A DNA stretch of 64,000 bases from Ascaphus truei (lineage: Eukaryota; Chordata; Amphibia; Anura; Ascaphidae), in the NCBI GenBank assembly GCA_036426205.1, contig CM071570.1, forward strand, positions 69,527,585 through 69,591,584, written 5' to 3'. Shown one piece after another: positions 33,750-45,021 of this stretch. The notes under the pieces are model-generated. The model had not been told where the DNA came from. It saw only the letters and a program-made list of their open reading frames with translations, and did no database searches. A program made the position numbers and the translations under genes. The number at the start of each line of letters is the position of its first letter. Position 1 is the stretch's first letter.

Positions 33750-34204
33750 CTGTACTTCCATTGGGGGGTGAAGAGAGAGGGGGAGGGCTTGCACAGAGAC
33801 AGCTGACATCCCAGCTTCTCCAGGCTGCATGAGATCCTTCCCCCGCTCCCCCGTCCCTTCTTGCAGACTCACCAGATTCTCCAGCTCTGTACACAGGGGT
33901 GCCACTGCGACGCCAGCTTCAGGGAGAGCTGGGTGAGTTATCCCAGCTCTCCCCCTCTGGCAGACGCGGAAACCATGATCGTGGCAGCCCGGTTATAACA
34001 CGGTCTCATTCTTTGGCCCCCGAGCACCATGTTTAGCTGTATATTCTTAATGAAATTTTTAAAAAAATGTTATTTAATTCATAGGCTTCCAAGTGTCACA
34101 TGTTAATCGATTCATTACAATTTTCCTAAAACATGCCAAGTGGTATAAATGTGCTCTAAAGTCTCCCCTTTCAAAAAAATATATAATTAAGTATAAATGA
34201 GTTA

Positions 34205-35330
34205 CATACAGTAGTTACATAGTAGATGAGGAAGAAAACAGAAATATGTCCATCAAGTTGTATTGTATTGTATTCTATGTCTTTATTTATATAGTGCCAT
34301 GAATGTACTTAGCGCTTCACAGCAGTAATACACTTGACAATCATATAAATAACAAATAATACAAATAACAGATCATGGGAATAAGTGATTCAGACATAAA
34401 AGTAACATTTATGAAGAGGAGTCCCTGCTCCAAAGAGCTTACAATCTAATTGCTTGAACCTATGTAAAAATGTAGATGCCAGATACTTAGTCTATATTTA
34501 TAGCTAAAGTATATTGATCCAGAGGAAGGCAAAAAAAAAAAACCCCAGTGAAACATTATCCAACAATGTCTCATAAGGGGGGGAAATAAATTCCTTCCTG
34601 AATACAATAATGGTCAGATTTCTCACTGGGTCAACATCTTTCATATGTTTACTTATTTGGTATATCCCTACATGCCTTTCCTTTAAAAAAATGGCTAAGC
34701 TTTTTTTAAATATATTTATTGTATCTGCCATGTCGCGATGGGTAATGAATTAAAAATGTAACTGCCCTTACTGTAAAGAACCATTTCCTTTGTTGCTGGT
34801 GAAATCTTCTTTCCTCCACCCTTAAGGGATGACCCCGTGTTGTTTGTACTGTCCTTGGGATGAATAATTATTTTGAAAGTTCCTTTATTGTCCCCGAATA
34901 TATTTGAATATAGTTATCACATCCCCTCTTAGACACCTCTTTTCTAATTTAAACAAATCTAATTACCTAGTCTCTCCTCATAAATCAGATTTTCCATCCC
35001 CTTTATTAATTTGGTGCCTCTTCTCTAGTTCCAAAATGTTTTTTTTTATGACATGGTGCCCAAAACTGTACTCCATATTTAATGTGTGGTTTTACTAATG
35101 CTTTATATAGTGGCATAATTATGCTTATTTTCCTTCCATCCATACCCAGTTTAATGCAAGATAAGATCTTATTTGCCTTTGCAGCTACTGCCTGCTGTCT
35201 ACAAGCACTCTTAAATCCTTCTCCATCAAGGCTTGACCTAATTTTGTCGTATTTAATTTGCAAATTGCCTGTTTATTCATGTTTCCCATTTGCTTTTCCT
35301 AATAACTTCTCTTCTATTTTACTGGCTAGC
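34205..35330 (-). mobile_element. CR1 LINE 3' part with nested L2-like insert
   Basis: On the minus strand the frame at 35263-35006 reads AAKANKILSCIKLGMDGRK, LYKALVKPHIKYGVQFWAPC, the C-terminal RT region of CR1 elements. The 3' UTR continues to 34205, where TTACATAGTAGATGAGG is the complement of the frog-type CR1 3' end; the GATCCAGAGGAAGGC block is at 34515-34530. A 3' fragment of the L2-like family (34259-34455) is inserted in this tail. Multiple frame breaks between 34500 and 35000. Confidence 0.8.
34259..34455 (-). mobile_element. L2-like 3' end inserted in CR1
   Basis: Begins with ATTGTATTGTATTCTATGTC, then ATAGTGCCATGAATGTAC and AGCGCTTCACAGCAGTAATA, the same 3' end as 18858-19143, and ends at AGAGCTTACAATCTAATTG. 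About 197 bp, so strongly 5' truncated. Confidence 0.85.
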
Positions 35331-35341
35331 CAATTCTTAAT

Positions 35342-35363
35342 CCCCCCCCCCCCCCCCCCCCCC
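35342..35363. repeat. Poly-C run, 22 bases
   Basis: Uninterrupted C tract at the 5' edge of the CR1 fragment; length is likely uncertain in assembly. Confidence 0.95.
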
Positions 35364-36029
35364 TGTTTCCTCTCTCCTATTGGGGACTGTATCCAGAATG
35401 GCATAAATATATGCTTGGTAAAAGACATGGATGGCAAAAGCAGTTGTCTGTTTTCTAAACACCAAAATGTAGCATAATTATGCTGCATACCTTGTTTGAA
35501 TTGATTCAAATCTATCTTACCTCCAGCAGCCAATTTCTCTCATGTGTGCCTGTATGCCTGATAACTGGCTGAGAGAATGCAGGTACAGGGAGGGTAGCAT
35601 GGATTATTACTATTGCAAATGATATGTATTCATTTTGTATTGTGGTGTACACTGTTATCTTTTTTTATTGTATGTATGATCTTGTTGCATTTGAAGTTTT
35701 ATACTTTAATTTATGTTTAAAAATATTTGAATTATATGTAAACATTGTAAAAATAAGACTAATTGATTTCTAGTGATACAGAGTGTGCGGTTGGTGCTTA
35801 CTGAAAGGTATAAAAAGCTACAACAAGCATCTTTAGCCGGTTAAGTCTGGGGTTTTGATGTGTTCAGACCTACCTGTGGGACTCAGCTCTGTACCAAACT
35901 GCCTGTAATGGAAAATATTGTTTTGATCCTGTAGCCTGCACCCTTTGTTTTGAGTGAAGAAGAATAAATTGTCTATTTAATTTCATTTGAAAGAAAAGTC
36001 TACGCCTGTCTATTAAACTTTCTCACACT

Positions 36030-36960
36030 CCTCCAACATTTTTAACATCCCATCCTCCCCACTAGCACAGATCCCTCTTCATTGAGGTGCAATCCATCCC
36101 TACTACACAGATACCACCTCTCAGAGAAGGACTCCCAGTGCTCTAAAAATCTCAAACCCCTCCTTTCTACACCACTTTCTTAGCCATGCATTAACCTCCC
36201 TAAGCTCTGACTGTCTCCCTGGGGTAGCACATGGCATTGGTAGTATTTTTGAAAATACCACCTTGGAGGTCGTTGCCTTAAGCTTGTGGCACAGATCCCT
36301 GAAATTATTTATTAGGACCATCCCTCTTTGACATTAGTGACAATGTGTACCAAGGCCACCGGGTCAGTCCCAGCCCCTCCCAACAATCTGTCGACCCAAT
36401 CCACAATGTGCCAAACTTGAGCATGAGGGAGACAACAAACTGTTCAGTTCATGCGGTCACGGCAATAGATTGCTCTCTCTACCCTCCTAATAATAGAGTC
36501 CCCTAGAGCCATAACCTTTCTTGTTCTTTGAGTAACCTGAGTACCTTCTGTGCTGGAGGAATTATTAACTTGGCTGAAAGAGGAATCATTCTCCCCCAGC
36601 CTTGCCATTCCTGCCCTGACACCCCCTACTTCACTGCATCTGGCAAATCTATTGGGATTAGAACTGGCCTGACTCTTCCTCTTCCCCATTGCTTCCCCTT
36701 CTATCTCTTACCAAGCTTCCTACTGTACTTCTTCCTTGTCCTCAGTCACAACTCTACCCTCTGAACCACTAGTCTCAGCCAGGGTCTGCTTAGTGAGTGA
36801 TAAACTCCTATCAAGATTGTCAGTCCCTCAATGTCGCGTTATCTTTTCAGATCAGCAATCTGAGACTTGAAAGAGACAACGTGCTCACACTTATCACAAT
36901 GGCATGCTCCCTGGAACAGCTGCTCCAAGTGCACATGTGGTACATGTGGCAAGATGTGCA
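36030..36960 (-). pseudogene. CR1-type ORF1 with SGNH esterase domain
   Basis: Read on the minus strand: KCEHVVSFKSQIADLKR (about 36900-36850), TRKVMALGDSIIRRVERAI (about 36530-36460) with the GDS block I nucleophile motif, TSKVVFSKILPMP and LREVNAWLRKWCRKEGFEIF (about 36270-36140), and DGLHLNEEGS (about 36100-36070), which is the block V D-x-x-H of SGNH hydrolases. This arrangement is known from ORF1 proteins of CR1/L2-superfamily LINEs. Stops and shifts between these blocks show decay. The RT part of this copy is not present next to it. Confidence 0.75.
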
Positions 36961-37599
36961 TTGAATGATATTCTCAATTCTGCTCATTGAGTACTGACTG
37001 ATGTCTTAAATACCTTTGCATCGAAGGAGATTTTAATTAAGTGTCCCTAAAAAATTTGTATCAATAAGTTTGGCAAAATATTTTCTGAATATGGGACTTT
37101 ATATAAAAATGTATTAAAAATATTGTGAATTTAGTAATGTCTTCATTTCTCTGATTCTCACCCTATACTGTAACTACAGAATTAATATTTTTCTAATCAA
37201 CCATATAGTTTCATGTTTTTTAAATTAAGTCCAATATCTGTCCTCTGTCTATATCCCCACTATTTTCTTTTGTCATTCATTGATGTTTGTTCTTGTTGAC
37301 TGACAAAAAAGCAAAACAGTATTGATTCTAGAATTACAGAGGATGAAAGATGAGCTACTTCATGAATCAGTCAATATATATATATTTTAATATTTACTGA
37401 TCTTCTTCATTTTATTTTATTCAACTATCTCTCCCAGAAAACCAGATGATAAAATAGTATTATATCAGAATAGGTGCTTTAGACTAAGGCTTGGATACAT
37501 CAACTGATTTTAAATTGAGTTTAAATTGCACTTGGTAAAAAAACAAAATACAGCATCTTATTACCACACTTTTATGATGATATACAGCCACATTGCAGT
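36961..37599. other. AT-rich, no feature recognised
   Basis: No TIR, LTR or coding similarity recognised. Confidence 0.35.
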
Positions 37600-37935
37600 A
37601 ATAATTTCACGGGTGCGATGTTTCACCAAAAATCCACCTGTGGGCATTAACATGGCAGGCAATAATGCATTGCGATCGCAGTAATACTATTTCAATCATA
37701 GGCTTCTGCAATAAATATTACAACAGAATCCTATGGTAGAAATAACATGAACCCATTTGATGTCTGTGGTTACCAAGGTATACCACAGACATCAAAGGGG
37801 TTAATACAAATAAAAAAATTACGCTACCTACCCCCTTCATCCCCTTGGTTCCTTAGTGGCTAGATAAACGTTGCCATGCAATATTTACTAACCGCTAAGG
37901 TAACCAAGGGTACCGCTAAGGTAACCAACCCTGAC
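37600..37935. repeat. Foldback repeat of the ACCGCTAAGG family
   Basis: Contains a hairpin, TTTGATGTCTGTGGT (37756-37770) with its complement (37782-37796), followed by ACTAACCGCTAAGGTAACC and a second ACCGCTAAGGTAACC (about 37888-37928). The same decamer is at 10.3, 10.7 and 63.0 kb. Confidence 0.65.
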
Positions 37936-38402
37936 AGATCTATCCACAGCTCCATCAGGCTGATTAATGCAGGGCTGCGCAAACTTTTTAGTCTATGCCC
38001 ACCTGTCTGCTCTCCCCACCTGTTCGTGCCCCCCCCCCCCTACCTGTTCTCCGGCGTCTTCAGACATCACAATGTAATGTGACCCCGCAGCGGCATTTGA
38101 AGCTGCGTTGCCATGGCGACGTGTCGCCAGAAGCTGCCGGAGACCAGGTAAGGGAAATTATAGAGCCTCACGTGCACTCCCCGGTATTTAATTTAATTTC
38201 TTTGGGGAAAAGCGCAGTGTCTCTGTAAGCACCGCCCCTCCCACCCCCCCCGAAAATGTTGCAACCCCCAGTTTACGCACCCCTTGGTTAATGTACCATC
38301 TGAATCCCTCACTTTTTTTTAGATGAGATGTCATCTCAAAATAAGGGAATCACATGGTATAAATAACCTGATTATTGATGTACCATGTGGCATCTGGACT
38401 TC

Positions 38403-39092
38403 TGTGATGTCCCAGGACTTATGTAGCCAGGTCTCTCTGGACTACAATTCCTTGCCTTAAGTTCCACTGTGAGTCCCCATAGGTTGTGGGCAGTGTGGGC
38501 ATGATTCCTAAAAGGGAATTCATTCTAATGTTCAGTGTGTGATGTTACGTACATTGTTCAGCAGGTATGAACAATAAAGTTATAGTGGCTTCTCACTAAA
38601 GTAAGGGGGCCTATGACAGAAATAGGCTGGCTTGAAAGACATTCCCCAGCAAGGGTGTTAGTCTCCACAGTGAAGGAGAAGAGTAAGGAGCAGTGTAAGA
38701 TAGCTCCAGACAGAGATTACTTGTGCTAACCTTCAAGGAGTAAGTAGTGCTACTGGAAGATGCTAGAATGTGTATATTCTGCATAAAGAAGTGGCTGAGG
38801 CCTAGTCCAAGATGGGATAGGGTACAATAATGTACAATCCAGTGCATGTACAATGAAGATTAATAAATCTCAGTCAAATATACATCTGGTGTAGTCTTTG
38901 AAGCATGGTAATGACTAAAGGAAGGTGATTTGTCCATGAGGTGCATCCGAAAACCTCAGGATCCTATTGGACTGGAGGCGCTAACCACTGAGGAATTCAT
39001 CGCAAACCTGTCCTGACACACCCCACACCACCGCGGAGATCTCCGGCCTTCTGTTTGCCTCATAGGTATGACCACAGCAGCCACAGAATACA
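38403..39092 (+). mobile_element. LTR of retrovirus-like element, related to 21336-21939
   Basis: Starts TGTGATGTCCCAGG and ends AGAATACA. Polyadenylation-like ACAATAAAG (38570) and TTAATAAATC are present. GACTGGAGGCGCTAACCAC (about 38970-38988) is shared with the LTR at 21.3 kb, and GGTAGCA follows the end (39095-39101) as a primer-site core. No coding interior is attached. Confidence 0.55.
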
Positions 39093-39212
39093 CCGGTAGC
39101 AAGACCATTTCCCAGTGGGTGGGGGAAAGAGGGCTACACCTATATAAGGCCTGGGCCATCTCAGAAGGCTGGAAGTTAGTCAAAAGGGCACATCCGGTGG
39201 CTCAAGGATAAT

Positions 39213-40630
39213 GAAGAGTGAAGACAGCTTTAAAGAAGATAAGGGTAGTTAAAATGTGGAATTCATTACCCATGGAGACTGTGATGGCAGATACAATAGA
39301 TTTGTTCATAAAAAGGTTGGACATCATTTTAGAAAGGAAAGGTATACATGAATATACCAAATAAGTAAACATGGGAAGATGTTGATCCAGGAGTAATCCG
39401 ATTGCCAATTCTTAGTCAGGAAGGAATTTATTTTTCCCCTTATGAGATATCATTGGATGATATGTCACTGGGGTTTTTGTCTAAATTCCTCTGGATCACT
39501 AAGTGGCTTTCCCCACTACAGCTTAAGTGGTGGAAGTGAGGTGCTAATTAGGTAATGGCATAGGAAAACACAAGAACAGGAAACCTAGGTTGAAGCACTC
39601 AATCACTTGCTGGTGGTTTGTGAAATAGTTTAAATAATTTTAATGTCCAAATTGAATGTAAAATATAGGGTATTAAAATATAGCAACAATAGTACAGTGA
39701 CTGTGATCATAGGATGGGCACTATAAGAGTGTTCACAACCACACGTAGGCATATACTGATGACAAGAGTTATATATTCAGATATATGCCAATGAGGATAG
39801 TGAAAAAACCCTTTTAAGAGGGGTGATGGAGTAAAACACAAAACCCCTCTATACCCTGTATAAGATCAGTTGGTAACGCTATTATCTCCTAATTCAGTAA
39901 GTGTTAATAGTGACTACGTGAGTATATAATCAAGCACTGTGATACATGGAGATATTATAGCTCTACTCACCTCAGTATGTACTGTATATGGGTCTAGATA
40001 CCACTTTGTTATGATATAAATGTGTGATATATCTTCAGGTTTTAAGGCACACTGTATACTCCGACAATGATAGCTGCAATAGTACTGATAATTCTATGTG
40101 TATTGGTAATGATAACACCATGGTGTCTCAAGTACTGGATACGTCTAATGGTAGATGCAAAGCACAGTGTTTCTTCTAACTGCGTTTTAATGCTGAAAAG
40201 CCTGCCGTCCTTGGACTGATATGGTGTTCCAGTCTCCTGGTATATAAGCGGTGCGGCTTGATAGATCACGATACCCACAGACTGAAGTAAGAATGTTTGC
40301 TTTACTTATAGGCACACTGCTGCATCAGCCTGATCATAGCAGAAATATCAACACAGGTGTCACTTGTAGAGGTGCATTTAAGACAAGAGGTCTCATATGT
40401 TGGGTTAATAGCAGTATTCCACAGTCTGGAGTAGGTAAGAATACTTGCTGAACTTGGTAAGAATATATACTTTACTTGCTTCAACCTAGGTTTCCTGTTC
40501 TTGTTTTTTCCTTCCTCTGGATCAATAAGTAAGTATAGATATAGGATAAAGTATCTGTTGTCTAAATTTAACATATGTTGAACTTGATGGACGCATGTCT
40601 TTTTTTCAACCTCATCTACTATGTAATAAT
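39213..40630 (+). mobile_element. CR1 3' end interrupted by a ~1-kb insertion
   Basis: 39213-39504 and 40512-40630 together make the frog-type CR1 3' tail; the last part has TGAACTTGATGGACGCATGT and TCAACCTCATCTACTATGTA. At the break TTCCTCTGGATCACTAAGT (39486-39504) and TTCCTCTGGATCAATAAGT (40512-40530) are direct repeats with one mismatch, as expected for a target-site duplication around 39505-40511. CR1 is on the + strand here. Confidence 0.75.
39505..40511. mobile_element. ~1-kb insertion with ~31-bp inverted repeats
   Basis: ACAAGAACAGGAAACCTAGG followed by TTGAAGCA (about 39571-39600) is complementary to 40481-40509 (CTTCAACCTAGGTTTCCTGT). The interior has no recognised gene. A 60-bp stretch lies between the left CR1 junction and the left inverted repeat, so the repeat is not exactly terminal. 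Could be a TIR element that entered a slightly larger insertion. Confidence 0.6.
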
Positions 40631-40880
40631 GTAAGAAGAAAAGAACATTCAAAGCAAGAAATACTTACAGATGAAGACTCTAGAAGCAATTGAGGGTTTC
40701 GGGTTAAGTTGAGGATCCAACGTCGCACACCATGGATGCCTTTCAAATTAAAAATAGGTCATCAGACTGAATTTATTTGGTTAATTAGCGGTTAGTGAAG
40801 ACTTGCATATCAATGCTTTACTAGACACTAAGGTTGCCATGGGGCGTAGGTAGTGTGCAAGAGGGTTCAATTGACAGGAA

Positions 40881-41247
40881 CTGATGCAGCGGCCGTTATT
40901 CAAACACATCATGCCGCCGATTTTGAGTTCTCTGCTGTTCCCCATGCAGCATGAACGTGGCCAATCGCCCCAGGAAACCGTGCTTATCGCGGATGTTTTG
41001 TTTGAATTTCATGGATTTTGTATCTTCGTTTGCAATAAAATGGATGAATTGTAATGTGTACAGTACTGTGCTACTGTGCTACTGTGTCAATATCATGTTT
41101 TTAAAAGCCAGAACACTAAAATTCGTTTTTCTGCACTCGCCGCGCTCACATCTTAGTGCGGGAAGGCTGGAATTCATCCCGCAGTTTCAAATCAGGATTC
41201 CGATGTACATGACGCGTGAAGTGTTCGAATAACGGCCGCTGCATCAG
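40881..41247. mobile_element. MITE with ~30-bp TIRs
   Basis: CTGATGCAGCGGCCGTTATT at 40881 and its complement ending at 41247; similarity continues about 10 bp with a few mismatches. 367 bp, no transposase. No clear target duplication. Confidence 0.85.
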
Positions 41248-41852
41248 TATAGATGACTTTTCTTTCAAATTAAATAAAGACAATTTATTATTTTTCTTGC
41301 AAAACAGGAACAAACTAAATCTCTAATTACAGGAAGTTTGGTACAAACAGCTAGGTCTGAACTCATAAAGACCCAGGACTTGACTAACTGGTATGCTTAT
41401 TGTAGCATTTTATACCCTTCAGCAAGCACCACCCCCACACTCTAAATTTGGGAAAATCAATTAATCTTATTTTTACATATAATTCAAATGTGTAAACAGA
41501 AATAAAAAGACAATACTATAAACACAACCAGATAATACTTATAATACATAAAATTCAAAAAGATAACAGTGTGCACCGCAATACAAAATTAAAATATATA
41601 ATTGGATTTAAGCAGACAACCTTCCCCTTCCTGCATTTTCACAACCAGGTGTGACAAACACTCAAACAAGAAACAGGCTGCTGGAGGTAAGCGTTTACTC
41701 ACTTCAAACAAATATGCAAAACTACTGCATAGGCCCCTAAGTGTTCTCTTCCTCCATCCACTCTCATTCGAGCCACAGAGATATCTCGAGTGAGAGTAGA
41801 AGGATTTGCTTTAGCCATGGCAAGCCCGAGACTCCCATAAACAGGGGAGGTA

Positions 41853-42402
41853 TGTAAGAGGGATTGATTCCGGTTTAAATAAAGCTGCCTCAGATTTCTG
41901 AGAATCCGTCAGAGAGATAGTTAGTTGCAGCCACTCAATTACCTAGTCTCTATCTGGACTAATGAGGGCTCTGTGAAAAGCCTCATGTGAGACACCGGAG
42001 AGATTCCTGAGTTCACAATTGGGCTGACACAGGAAAGCAGAGAAGCCTGCACACAGACACTGTCTTGAGCACAAAGGTGTGCTGAGATCATGACACACTG
42101 ACACCCAGAGACCTATATTTCCTGGACACAGAGGACCCAGGAACCTGCCAGAGACTGTCATGGAGGGCCACCTGCTTAAGGTACCTCCTGAGACTTTGGG
42201 GTGTTAGGCTGGTAAGGGGAGTATCCCTTCAGTCCTGCAGATAGGGTCTGCTGAAGTAAGTTAGGCCTTACAAAGCGATAGGGTTTGTTATTTTAATGTT
42301 TTGTATGTTTTGCCTGGATAAAGGAACAGGCTCAATAAAGCCAAGATATAATTGGACCCTGATCGGTCTCCATTATATGAACCTCTGCACACATCTCTTA
42401 CA
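41853..42402 (+). mobile_element. Solo LTR, imperfect target duplication
   Basis: 550 bp starting TGTAAGAGGGATTG and ending ATCTCTTACA, an 8-bp terminal inverted repeat. Flanks AGGTA (41848-41852) and ATGTA (42403-42407) match at four of five bases. CTCAATAAAGCC near 42331 sets the + orientation. Confidence 0.7.
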
Positions 42403-44386
42403 ATGTAATTATTCAGAAAAATAATCTTTGTCTGAGGGACATCTCTATATTATAGTTGCCATTGGAGTGAGGAAGGTTTTGAGAAGTTTTAGAATAAGTA
42501 TGTGTAAATATACTCATGAGATTTCCTTTTTCCCATATACTTGGAAACACTGAATTGATGACATGTCATGAATTTAGTGTTTTACCGCTGCACTGCAAGT
42601 TCAATATATTCTGTACAGTGAGCTATAAATATTACGGGAACATAAATCATCATAAAGTTTTATGTGAGCATGAAGCTGCCATGAAACATTGATATATTTC
42701 TGTCCTCTCTCCTTTAGCCTAATTTGGTAAAACATACAACAGAAGGTGTTTGTCAATTTACATAGAAATATTAAGCACACCAAAAAATATCTAAATCTGT
42801 GTGGAGGAAAACATCAATCAGCTCTACTTACTTTCAGATATGGATCACAGCTTATTTAATAATCTGTTTTAGATGCCTACTCGTATTCTATTATGATGGC
42901 TTTTTCAGCGCTATGTACAGTATTTGGTTGCAATTTTAAATTTGGTCGGAGTCATGGCATATGTCTTTATGGGCAATTTATCATTCATCGACTTAGCCAT
43001 GTTTTAATGTGCACTATTAGTCCAGACATTAATCTTGCCAGACACTTGATAAACTAGCATTATTAGAAAGAGCTACTGTAGGATGAAAAAGAAGAAATTG
43101 GTCTTGAGGTTTAAAAGAAGAGAGCATAAAATGAGGCTATGAGGTCCAACACCCATAAATCTTGATGAATAAAATATGATAGCAGTGGTACTACTGTAAT
43201 ATCAAATGTAAGGTTTTCACTGAATTTCAACACACATTTTATTTAATCATCTGCAAATAATTAAGAAATACCAGAGCATGGATCTTATTACCTTGTTCTT
43301 GTTATGTTTAAGTTTTATGTATTTTATATTTTATTCATGTCCTTATCCATACATTTTACTGCATTGCAGAATATGTTGGTGCCATATAAATAATAGACAT
43401 ATAATCAAATACATCACATATATGTGTGCATCACTTTGTAATTGTCTCGCAGCTGAAAGGTACATTTAAAAGTTATGACACTAACCAGCATGGGTTAAGT
43501 GTTCTCAACTTACTTATGGTATTCTTTTAAATCATCTGGTCAGTGAAGGGATGTGTCAGAAAAAGGTTTCACATGGCTTCACAAAGCACAGGTAATAAAA
43601 TGATTAAGAAGATTCTTTGACCCTAAGGGTATTAGTTATCCCCTGTGAGTAGATCAGAGAGAACTTCAGTATAGGCATGATCTAACATCTCTGGACTTGG
43701 TCTTCATTCTGTTGGTAATTTGATAAACCCTGTGTGAATATACTAGATTCCTGACTCTTTCCAAGCCCATTAGACCTATTACAATCCGTCTGATTATTGC
43801 TGTTCAACTACAGATATCTTCCAGTTCCTATAGGCTTTTCTATTGTTATCCCTTTCTATTTCATAAACTGTCTTTCTTTTGCTTTATGTATGTTTTTATG
43901 TAATTTACTGTGACTCTTTTCATGGAAATAAATTATAAAATGAAACTGCTCTGTGTTTGGCTATTAAGAAACCCTTTTCGCTCTCCTTATTTTTGTCACG
44001 CACAACCAAAGTATTAATTTGTGGGTTTTTAAGGGATGAGATGCAGCACTGTCCCAGATTCATGAAAGGTTGGGCTTAGTGGGAGCGCACTAGGTCCCAC
44101 AGGGTAGTAGGCAGTTTCATGGATATCCAATCGGTTACTTGGGGTGACAGCCTTCTAGTTTGGGGGTTTTACGCCCTCCTTTGGGTTGGTAAAGGTAAAA
44201 ACTAGGTGGCCTATATTATTTTTTAACCCCTTACAGTATATACCCCCTCAGACTTACATGGGAAGTAGCCAATCCGCCCAGTGCTTTCCAGATAAAGTGT
44301 GATTGGCCCACTATTACATTTGCTGTACAACTGTTTCCCACAGACTACTGTGTACATTAATTTTACTTTATTATTTAGAGTGTATG
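42403..44386. other. AT-rich, no feature recognised
   Basis: About 2 kb without recognised repeats, apart from a moderately GC-rich piece at 44020-44230 of unknown nature. Confidence 0.35.
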
Positions 44387-45021
44387 TGTAAGAGACATGT
44401 TCAGAGGCACACGATGGAGACCGTTTAAAGTGAAACTTAAATGAGGCTTTATTGCGTCTGTCGCTTTAACACAGCAACACATATGAAAATCCGTAAACAA
44501 AATCTGCTCCACTTTTGAGTATATTTACACTTGCAGTCCAGCCCTCTTTAACTGCGTGGTTAGCCTAGCGATTCACCAGCCCAAATCATAGAGACATTTA
44601 TATATAGATATAGATAACAGTCTTATAAGAAAAGTCTTATCTGTATCTTGTAGCTGTAGGGGAAGGCTTCTCTATTCTCCTGGTGTCCGCACCCTTGTGT
44701 GCTAAGGTAATGTCAGGATCCAGGTTTAGAAGTATTGTCCCCTGTGTCTTGCTGGCAGCGTGCAGTCTCTCTGCCGCCCAAGACATCTGTTTGTTCCACA
44801 GGTCAGCCAAGTTGTGGACTAGGGAACTCTGCTCTTTCTGCTTCCTGGGTTAGCTCAGCTCACGTGTGAGCTCAGGAAGAATCTCCTTTCCTGTCTCAGA
44901 GGCATGCTTTTCTGACACCTGTAATCAGCCAGGTGGTGTTGGTTAATTGTCTACCAGCAGTTAACCACCACACTGCTGGATTAGAGGCACATTTTTGAAC
45001 AGGGATAAGTCCCCTGTTACA
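44387..45021 (-). mobile_element. Solo LTR with 5-bp target duplication
   Basis: 635 bp starting TGTAAGAGACATG and ending CCCTGTTACA, flanked by GTATG on both sides (44382-44386 and 45022-45026). GAGGCTTTATTGC near 44441 is a polyadenylation signal in the minus orientation. It shares the terminal TGTAAGAG with the LTR at 41853 and TCTGCTCCACTTT with that at 14068, so the three are related families. Confidence 0.85.

Larger units (their letters stand above)
31866..34039. mobile_element. Tigger-like element with nested L1 fragment
   Basis: The left end CACATCAACCCCGTTATATT follows a TA at 31864-31865. The right end, read inverted from 34039, is CAGCTAAACATGG...GAGACCGTGTTATAACCGGG and is followed by TA at 34040-34041. 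Both match the Tigger-like end at 15393 (CAGGTAAACCCCGTTATAAC). TA target sites and CAG-type ends fit pogo/Tigger elements of the Tc1/mariner superfamily. The interior has no transposase and includes an L1 ORF2 fragment and CA microsatellites. Confidence 0.6.
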
